Positions 58,192-64,000 of a DNA stretch of 64,000 nt are shown here, piece by piece (positions within the stretch are counted from its first letter, which is position 1; every line of letters begins with the position of its first letter). The notes beneath the pieces were generated by a model. That model searched no databases. It saw only the letters and a list, made by a program, of their open reading frames with translations, and was not told the DNA's origin. The position numbers and the translations under genes were made by a program. The stretch comes from CAYNST01 sp964399955. GTDB taxonomy: Bacteria; Pseudomonadota; Gammaproteobacteria; Pseudomonadales; Cellvibrionaceae. The stretch is from NCBI GenBank assembly GCA_964399955.1, contig CAYNST010000001.1, forward strand, positions 62,001 to 126,000, written 5' to 3'.

Positions 58192-60540
58192 TTAGCGAGA
58201 GGGAGGAGAAACAACCTCTCGGTTGCCGTTACTGCTCATTGCAGTTACGACTCCGGCGGCTTCCATCTGTTCAATCAAACGAGCGGCACGATTGTAGCCG
58301 ATGCGCAGCCGACGCTGCACCGAGGAGATGCTGGCCTTGCGGGAATCGATGACAAATGCGACGGCTTCGTCGTACAAGGGGTCTGACTCGGGGTCTCCGT
58401 CCGTCGACCCACCCTCTTCGGTATAGCCGGGCACGGAGATGGACTCCGTGGTTTCACTGAATATATCTTCAAGGTAATTGGGTGCCCCGCGCTTTTTCCA
58501 GTCCGCCACTACCTTGTGCACTTCGTGGTCGTCAACAAAGGCGCCATGCACCCGCACCGGCAGGCTGGTGCCGGGCGGCAGATACAGCATATCGCCGTGC
58601 CCCAACAACTGCTCTGCCCCGCCTTGATCCAGAATGGTGCGGGAGTCGATTTTGGAAGAGACCTGGAACGCGATTCGGGTGGGAATATTGGCCTTGATCA
58701 GGCCGGTGATGACATCCACCGACGGCCGCTGGGTAGCCAGTATCAGGTGAATCCCAGCTGCGCGGGCCTTCTGCGCGATACGCGCAATCAACTGCTCCAC
58801 CTTTTTGCCGACGATCATGATCATGTCGGCGAATTCGTCGATCACCACAACTATGTAGGGCAGAGTTTCCAGTTCTGGTGCCTGATCCAGGCCAATGCCC
58901 GCCTCGTCCGGCCGCCAGAGCGGGTCCGTGATGGCAGAGCCGGCCTTCTTTGCGTCGACAATCTTTTTGTTGTAACCGGCCAGATTGCGCACGCCCAGGG
59001 CGGCCATCAGCTTGTAGCGGCGCTCCATTTCGCCTACGCACCAGCGCAGGCCCGTGGCGGCGTCCTTCATATCGGTGATGACGGGCGTCAGCAGATGCGG
59101 GATGCCCTCGTAAACGGATAGCTCCAGCATTTTTGGGTCCACCAGCAGCAGCCGGACCTGCTCGGGAGACGACTTATACAGCAGGCTGAGCAACATTACG
59201 TTGACGCCAACGGATTTACCCGACCCCGTGGTACCGGCCACCAACAGGTGCGGCATCTTGGCCAGGTCTGCAACAATTGGCAGGCCGGATATGTCGTGTC
59301 CCAGGGCCAGGGTCAGGGACGAACGCGAGCGGTCGTAGACCTCGGATGACAACACCTCTGACAGGCGCACCATCTCGCGCTCCTGATTGGGTATTTCTAT
59401 ACCCACTACCGACTTGCCTTCGATCACTTCAACCACGCGCACGCTGATAACCGCCAGCGAGCGCGCCAGGTCCTTGGCCAGGTTGGTGATTCTGCTGACT
59501 TTTACCCCGGGTGCCGGCTGTATCTCAAAGCGGGTGACCACCGGGCCCGGCAGAACCTCCACCACTTCCGCGACAATGCCAAAGTCCTTGAGCTTCAACT
59601 CAAGCATGCGCGACATGTTTTCGAGCGATTCAGCGGAGTACCCCTTTTTGCTGTCTTTGACCGCCGAATCCAGCAGGTGCAGAGACGGCAGCTCGCCCTC
59701 CACCGGCACTTCAAACAGGGACTGTTGTTTTTCCGGCGTCAGCGGAGCCATGGGTCTGGGCGCCCGCACCGGCGGACTGGGCAGGCCGGCAATTGTCGGA
59801 GCTATACGCTGCTCAATGATGTTGACCTGCTTCTCTGTCTTCTTTTTTGGCACACGCACGGGTGCAGGCGCAGCGTCGCGTTCCAGAGCTCGCCTGCGGC
59901 GGGCCTCCTGCAGGCGCATGCCCGCAGAACGCACGGCGATCAATGCGTATTTGCCAATGGTGTCCATCAGCAGTATCCAGGAGAAATCCAGAAAGATCGT
60001 GATTCCAAACAGGAATACCGCCAACAGCAGCAAGGTACCACCCAGCAAACCAAACTGAGCGTCGGCGGTGTTCGCGGCCGCCAGGCCCAGCAAACCGCCG
60101 CTGGAGAACGGCAGCTCGGCACTTTGGCCTCCCCACAACTGCACCGCCAGCCCGGTGCCGGCAAGCATGATCAACAGCAGTCCCACCGTGCGCAAGGCCA
60201 GAGTGATAGGATCGCTGAGGTCGCTGCGCTTGTTGCGCAGCAACATCAACGCTTGATAAGCCAACAGCAGCGGAAACAGGTAAGCGAGCACGCCAAAAAG
60301 AGAGAAAGACACATCCGCCAGCCAGGCACCAGTCGGCCCCCCGGCGTTTTGCACAACCGCATTGGCGCCGGTATTGGACCAGCCGGGATCGCTTGCGTGG
60401 TAAGTACCAAGAGCAAGCCCCAAAAAACCGCAGGCGGCCAGCAAAGCAATCAGGACGCCCTCCCTGACTATACGGGCGATGGCTGGACGGCGTGAGGCTG
60501 AAGCGGCACTGACGGTTGATACTGCGTTGCGTGATTTCAA
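58192..60540 (-). CDS. ftsK: DNA translocase FtsK
   Basis: This 782-residue septal DNA pump coordinates division with chromosome dimer resolution. Four or so N-terminal membrane helices (about 25-190) anchor it. A shorter linker than in E. coli follows (residues about 200-290). The RecA-like motor has Walker A HLLVAGTTGSGKSVGVNVML and Walker B LPYIVVVIDEFADMIM. The C-terminal gamma domain is a winged helix that reads KOPS (QRRLRIGYNRAARLIEQME). I prefer TTG at 60540 with AGGA 8 bases upstream; ATG at 60603 adds 21 residues and is possible. It is divergent from trxB, as in Pseudomonas. Confidence 0.95.
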   Translation of the reverse strand: MKSRNAVSTVSAASASRRPAIARIVREGVLIALLAACGFLGLALGTYHASDPGWSNTGANAVVQNAGGPTGAWLADVSFSLFGVLAYLFPLLLAYQALMLLRNKRSDLSDPITLALRTVGLLLIMLAGTGLAVQLWGGQSAELPFSSGGLLGLAAANTADAQFGLLGGTLLLLAVFLFGITIFLDFSWILLMDTIGKYALIAVRSAGMRLQEARRRRALERDAAPAPVRVPKKKTEKQVNIIEQRIAPTIAGLPSPPVRAPRPMAPLTPEKQQSLFEVPVEGELPSLHLLDSAVKDSKKGYSAESLENMSRMLELKLKDFGIVAEVVEVLPGPVVTRFEIQPAPGVKVSRITNLAKDLARSLAVISVRVVEVIEGKSVVGIEIPNQEREMVRLSEVLSSEVYDRSRSSLTLALGHDISGLPIVADLAKMPHLLVAGTTGSGKSVGVNVMLLSLLYKSSPEQVRLLLVDPKMLELSVYEGIPHLLTPVITDMKDAATGLRWCVGEMERRYKLMAALGVRNLAGYNKKIVDAKKAGSAITDPLWRPDEAGIGLDQAPELETLPYIVVVIDEFADMIMIVGKKVEQLIARIAQKARAAGIHLILATQRPSVDVITGLIKANIPTRIAFQVSSKIDSRTILDQGGAEQLLGHGDMLYLPPGTSLPVRVHGAFVDDHEVHKVVADWKKRGAPNYLEDIFSETTESISVPGYTEEGGSTDGDPESDPLYDEAVAFVIDSRKASISSVQRRLRIGYNRAARLIEQMEAAGVVTAMSSNGNREVVSPPSR

Positions 60541-60968
60541 ACTGATGTGTCCTGCTGCAAGGTTCGGCCCTGTAGGCGCCCGACGGCTGTGCGTCCGGCG
60601 CATTTTTCATTGTATTCTTCAATAGCGTGCATAAGCGGAATCAATTCCCGGATCCTGTCTGCGCCACTTCTCAACACTGCAATCGCCCCCCAACGCCCAT
60701 TCTACGGTGTCCGCGCGCACTTACGGCCGCTGACTGCTTTGGCCGGCGGCCGTTTGCCAGCCGCAAGTGCGGGTTATTGCAAGCCTATCCAAACGGGTTT
60801 GTGTCCATTATTGTAGCGTCTGGGGTACAAATACCAAGAAGTACTGCCCGGAGCCCCCGAGGTTGACCCAACCAGACCGCAGGCCTGCTCCGGCTGTTTA
60901 TACTGGGCGCTGTCGCCAAATTCAGCGCCGTATTCACTCATCAACAACTTGCAATCTTAGGAACGCAT
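60541..60968. other. Divergent ftsK-trxB control region
   Basis: These 428 bp contain no supported gene. Promoters for ftsK (minus) and trxB (plus) must lie here. TATACT near 60899-60904 is a possible trxB -10 but lacks a good -35. The trxB ribosome binding site is TAGGA, 6 bases before the ATG. No repeat copy is present. Confidence 0.4.
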
Positions 60969-61916
60969 ATGTCAAACATTCAGCATCATAAACTGGTGAT
61001 CCTCGGCTCCGGGCCGGCCGGCTATACCGCCGCAGTTTATGCAGCCCGAGCCAATTTGAAGCCCGTGGTCATCACAGGCATGCAGCAGGGCGGTCAGCTT
61101 ACCACCACAACCGACGTTGAGAACTGGCCCGGCGGCCCGGCCGATCTTCAGGGGCCTGATTTGATGCTGCAGATGCAGGAGCACGCCGAACGTTTCGAGA
61201 CGGAAATCATTTTTGACCATATCGACAAGGTAGACCTCAATACCCGCCCCTTCCGCCTGACGGGGTCGTCCGAGTACACTTGTGATGCGCTTATTATTGC
61301 GACCGGCGCCTCGGCCCAATACCTGGGTCTGGAGTCGGAGCAGGCGTTTCAGGGGCGCGGGGTGAGCGCCTGCGCCACCTGTGACGGCTTTTTCTATCGC
61401 GACCAAAAAGTAGCCGTTATCGGCGGCGGCAATACCGCCGTCGAAGAGGCGCTGTACCTTTCCAACATCTGCAGTGAAGTGACGATCATACACCGTCGCG
61501 ATAGCTTTCGGGCCGAGAAGATCCTGCAGGATCGCCTGAAGGAAAAAGCTGAAAAAGGCAATGTCCGTATTGTATGGAACCACATTCTTGAAGAGGTTGT
61601 GGGTGATGACAAGGGCGTGACGGGCGTGCGGCTGGTCAACGCGATCGACGGCAGCAAACGTGAAATTGATCTTGCCGGCGTCTTCATTGCCATTGGTCAC
61701 AAACCCAATACCGACATCTTCGCCGGGCAGTTGGAGATGCAAAACGGCTATATCATAGTCAAAAGCGGGCTGCACGGCGGCGCCACCGCCACCAGCATTC
61801 CTGGCGTTTTTGCGGCGGGCGACGTCGCAGATCACATCTACCGGCAGGCCATCACATCGTCGGGGGCCGGCTGTATGGCTGCCCTGGACGCCGAGCGTTA
61901 CTTGGACCAGCTCTGA
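60969..61916 (+). CDS. trxB: Thioredoxin-disulfide reductase
   Basis: This 315-residue flavoenzyme transfers electrons from NADPH to thioredoxin. FAD-binding ILGSGPAGYTAAVYAARANL opens it. The redox-active CATC (Cys135, Cys138) is in SACATCDGFFY. The NADPH motif is VIGGGNTAVEEALYLSNI, and the FAD-II motif is GVFAAGDVADHIYRQ. The length is typical. It is followed at 8 bp by aat, then bpt, the same order as in Pseudomonas. Confidence 0.97.
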   Translation: MSNIQHHKLVILGSGPAGYTAAVYAARANLKPVVITGMQQGGQLTTTTDVENWPGGPADLQGPDLMLQMQEHAERFETEIIFDHIDKVDLNTRPFRLTGSSEYTCDALIIATGASAQYLGLESEQAFQGRGVSACATCDGFFYRDQKVAVIGGGNTAVEEALYLSNICSEVTIIHRRDSFRAEKILQDRLKEKAEKGNVRIVWNHILEEVVGDDKGVTGVRLVNAIDGSKREIDLAGVFIAIGHKPNTDIFAGQLEMQNGYIIVKSGLHGGATATSIPGVFAAGDVADHIYRQAITSSGAGCMAALDAERYLDQL

Positions 61917-61924
61917 CAAGTATC

Positions 61925-62665
61925 ATGCTCGAATTGTGGCAGTTGGGCCGGCAGCCCGATGTGTTCCCGCCGACGCGCAACGCGCTGAGCAACCCCAACG
62001 GCCTTCTGGCCGTTGGCGGAGATTTGAGTATCCACCGGCTCAGGGCCGCCTACGCGCGTGGAATCTTCCCCTGGTACGAGCAGGGGCAACCCATCCTGTG
62101 GTGGAGCCCCGATCCTCGCATGGTGCTTGCACCGGATAAGATTCATGTGTCCCGAAGCCTGCAAAAGTTTTTGCGTAGAAGCACCTGGACCGTCAGTGTG
62201 GACCGCTGCTTCGACCTTGTGGTGCAAGGCTGTGCCGGGTTGCGCAACAAGTCGCAGGGCACCTGGATTACCCCGGATATGCAACAGGCCTACGGCCAAT
62301 TGCATGCCGCTGGAGTGGCCCACTCGATTGAAGTCTTTGATGGCAATGCCCTGGTAGGCGGGCTGTACGGCGTGGCGCTGGGACGCGTTTTTTTTGGCGA
62401 ATCCATGTTCAGCTGTCAAAGCAACGCCTCGAAGACGGCATTTATCAGCCTGGCGCGATGGTTGAGACGGGAGGGTTTTGTCTTGATTGACTGTCAGGTG
62501 GCCAACCCCCACCTGCAGTCGCTGGGCGCGACGGAGATGCCACGCAACCTATTTGAGATTAACCTGTCTGCTAATACAACACCGTCTTTGATCGACGCCA
62601 TGCAACCAATTTGGCAACACGCCCAAGGGAAATTGATTTCGCGCGATGGACGTATCATCTCTTAA
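61925..62665 (+). CDS. aat: Leucyl/phenylalanyl-tRNA-protein transferase
   Basis: This 246-residue enzyme adds Leu or Phe to proteins with N-terminal Arg or Lys, marking them for ClpS/ClpAP degradation. The signature FPWYEQGQPILWWSPDPRM (about 47-65) and GGLYGVALGRVFFGESMFSC are present. It lies 8 bp after trxB, and its end overlaps the bpt start by 20 bp. The clpA gene for the target protease lies 1.1 kb downstream, so the N-degron pathway is clustered. Confidence 0.96.
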   Translation: MLELWQLGRQPDVFPPTRNALSNPNGLLAVGGDLSIHRLRAAYARGIFPWYEQGQPILWWSPDPRMVLAPDKIHVSRSLQKFLRRSTWTVSVDRCFDLVVQGCAGLRNKSQGTWITPDMQQAYGQLHAAGVAHSIEVFDGNALVGGLYGVALGRVFFGESMFSCQSNASKTAFISLARWLRREGFVLIDCQVANPHLQSLGATEMPRNLFEINLSANTTPSLIDAMQPIWQHAQGKLISRDGRIIS

Positions 62666-63347
62666 GCTGTTCGCAACCCATGAGCATGCCTGCAGCTATC
62701 TGCCGGGGCGACTGGCGACGACGGTTTTCATTGATCCAGACGCAGCGCTCAACCAGGCCGTATACAGCGATTTGTCCGATTTTGGCTTCAGGCGCAGTGG
62801 CAGGCATATTTACCGGCCTCACTGTCGTTTGTGTCAGGCCTGCGTACCGGTCCGAGTGCCCACCTCGGGCTTCAAGATGAGCCGCTCCCACAAACGCTGC
62901 CTGAAACGCAATCATGACCTTCAACTTGAAGTTGTCTCTACTCAGACGGACGAGCACTACGCGCTTTACGAGCGCTACATCTCGCAGCGCCACGCCGACG
63001 GCGACATGTACCCGCCCAGCCGCGAGCAGTTCCGGGATTTCCTGAGCTCCGAATGGGGTACCACCCGCTATCTGCAGTGGCGCTTGCAGGGCAAACTGCT
63101 GGCCGTTGCCGTAACCGACACCCTGGACCGTGGGCTTTCAGCCATTTACACCTTCTACGACCCACAGGAGGAGTCGCGCAGCCTGGGCACCTTTGCTATT
63201 TTGCAGCAGATCCGTATGGCGCGCGAGCTTGGCCTAGATTACGTTTACCTTGGCTACTGGATTCGGGAATCGGAAAAAATGCGTTACAAAAGCCGTTTTC
63301 GCCCCCTGCAGCGCTATGTAAACAACCACTGGCTGACCTTCGAATAG
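62646..63347 (+). CDS. bpt: Aspartate/glutamate leucyltransferase
   Basis: This 233-residue Bpt/Ate1-type transferase adds Leu to N-terminal Asp or Glu. The N-terminal domain has a Cys pattern (HACSYLPGR, then CRLCQACVPVRVPTSGFKMS). The C-terminal GNAT-like domain has YTFYDPQEESRSLGTFAILQ and LGYWIRESEKMRYKSRFRPL. It overlaps aat by 20 bp, so the two are translationally linked, and it feeds the same ClpS/ClpA pathway. Confidence 0.95.
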   Translation: MDVSSLKLFATHEHACSYLPGRLATTVFIDPDAALNQAVYSDLSDFGFRRSGRHIYRPHCRLCQACVPVRVPTSGFKMSRSHKRCLKRNHDLQLEVVSTQTDEHYALYERYISQRHADGDMYPPSREQFRDFLSSEWGTTRYLQWRLQGKLLAVAVTDTLDRGLSAIYTFYDPQEESRSLGTFAILQQIRMARELGLDYVYLGYWIRESEKMRYKSRFRPLQRYVNNHWLTFE

Positions 63348-63489
63348 ACACTCTCACCACACCAATGAAGCATTTTCCTTGGAAGATTGGTTCAAATAGG
63401 GCAAAATTGCCGCCTCCTGCCCCCGGTGAACCGGAAATTTCCGCTTGCCGTAGACAGTTGACCTATTTGTAAGCTGAGGAAAAAGCCGA

Positions 63490-63708
63490 ATGGCGAAAGA
63501 AGACAATTTTGAAATGGAAGGCGAAGTGATTGACACCTTGCCCAACACCACGTTTCGGGTGAAGTTGGAAAACGGTCACGTCGTGACGGCCCATATTTCC
63601 GGCAAAATGCGCAAAAACTATATCCGCATTCTAACGGGCGACAAAGTCAAGGTAGAGCTGACCCCCTATGACCTCAGCAAGGGGCGCATCACCTACCGCG
63701 CACGATAG
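63490..63708 (+). CDS. infA: Translation initiation factor IF-1
   Basis: This 72-residue OB-fold protein (MAKEDNFEMEGEVIDTLPNT, with GHVVTAHISGKMRKNYIRI) occupies the ribosomal A site during initiation. Length and sequence are typical. GAGG lies upstream of the ATG, and TTGACC near 63459 could be part of its own promoter. It is convergent with clpA, the usual order. Confidence 0.98.
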   Translation: MAKEDNFEMEGEVIDTLPNTTFRVKLENGHVVTAHISGKMRKNYIRILTGDKVKVELTPYDLSKGRITYRAR

Positions 63709-63770
63709 GCGATGCCGCTGCAATTTAACGGACCTGGTGTAGCCGAAGCAGTTATTGTCTCCGGCAACGC

Positions 63771-64000
63771 TTAGGCCGGCTCCGACTCCAGCACAATGGT
63801 GTTGTCTTTGACCGAAACATTCACCACGCCACCGCGCTCGCTCAGGTCCCCAAACAGAACCAGCTCGGCCAATGGCTTCTTGATGCGCTCTTGAATGATA
63901 CGAGACATGGGCCGTGCGCCCATTTTTGCATCATAGCCATTGCTGGCCAGCCAATCCCGCGCCTCATCGGTAATGTTCATGGTGACCTTCTTGTCGTCAA
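63771..64000 (-). CDS. clpA: ATP-dependent Clp protease ATP-binding subunit ClpA, 5' part outside window
   Basis: This is the C-terminal 75 or so residues of ClpA, the AAA+ unfoldase that feeds ClpP. The D2 small domain ends DEARDWLASNGYDAKMGARP, then MSRIIQERIKKPLAELVLFG and a short acidic tail. The frame continues open to the right edge (preceding residues DDKKVT). The GAR-PM sensor 2 stretch supports ClpA rather than ClpB, and the infA neighbour fits. Confidence 0.93.
   Translation of the reverse strand, partial: DDKKVTMNITDEARDWLASNGYDAKMGARPMSRIIQERIKKPLAELVLFGDLSERGGVVNVSVKDNTIVLESEPA

Overview
The window is a gene-dense stretch of a gammaproteobacterial chromosome. GC content looks mid-to-high fifties by eye. 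It is almost entirely housekeeping backbone. Several blocks keep the gene order I know from Pseudomonas: ihfA-pheT-pheS-rplT-rpmI-infC-thrS; MTA/MTI phosphorylase-nagZ-lexA-sulA-two small conserved genes-topA; uup-slt; rlmKL-rmf-pyrD; gdhB-moxR-bat; cysG-serS-rarA-lolA-ftsK-trxB-aat-bpt-infA-clpA. The blocks are joined differently from Pseudomonas aeruginosa, and some neighbours known there (psrA between nagZ and lexA, fadBA beside topA, crcB beside rarA) are absent. A marine-type relative such as a Cellvibrionales or Oceanospirillales-like lineage fits, but the sequence alone does not fix the order. I see no tRNA, rRNA, CRISPR array, prophage or transposase.

Layout. 1-1.1 kb: end of a lipoprotein gene and a double-FHA protein. 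1.4-12 kb (minus strand): ihfA, pheT, an unexpected UDP-glucose dehydrogenase gene (ugd), pheS, rplT, rpmI, infC (AUU start), thrS, a purine nucleoside phosphorylase-family gene and nagZ. 12.2-13.3 kb: SOS-controlled lexA-sulA. 13.6-18.2 kb (minus): two small conserved proteins, topA and a membrane-anchored protein. 18.4-26.7 kb: universal stress protein, uup, slt, an EAL-HDOD protein, a glutaredoxin-like protein, and a divergent pair made of a tail-anchored double-FHA protein and a PP2C phosphatase. 26.9-33 kb (minus): an Atm1-like ABC exporter, uvrB and rlmKL. 33.3-36 kb: rmf, pyrD, a DUF2835 protein and an outer-membrane barrel. 36.2-41 kb: the very large NAD-glutamate dehydrogenase. 41.4-48.4 kb: a six-gene MoxR/Bat operon, followed at 48.7 kb by a large beta-propeller lipoprotein. 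51.4-60.5 kb (minus): gor, a small basic protein, cysG, serS, rarA, lolA and ftsK. 61-64 kb: trxB, aat, bpt, infA and the 3' end of clpA.

How the parts relate. Translation dominates (thrS, infC, L35, L20, pheST, serS, infA, rmf, rlmKL). Genome maintenance and SOS follow (lexA, sulA, uvrB, topA, rarA, ftsK). Two signalling elements stand out: FHA plus PP2C proteins without a kinase in view, and an EAL-HDOD protein with a degenerate EAL domain. Envelope quality control is represented by slt, lolA, the Bat operon and several lipoproteins.

The most unusual observations are: (i) ugd sitting inside the pheS-pheT operon with tight spacing on both sides; (ii) a family of roughly 110-190 bp imperfectly palindromic intergenic repeats, with four clear copies and one doubtful one; (iii) an unclassified 814-residue beta-propeller lipoprotein downstream of the Bat operon. 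I did not find a convincing new defence or mobile system. Start codons were moved from the longest open frame where a ribosome binding site or the family N-terminus argued for it; these choices are stated in each entry.
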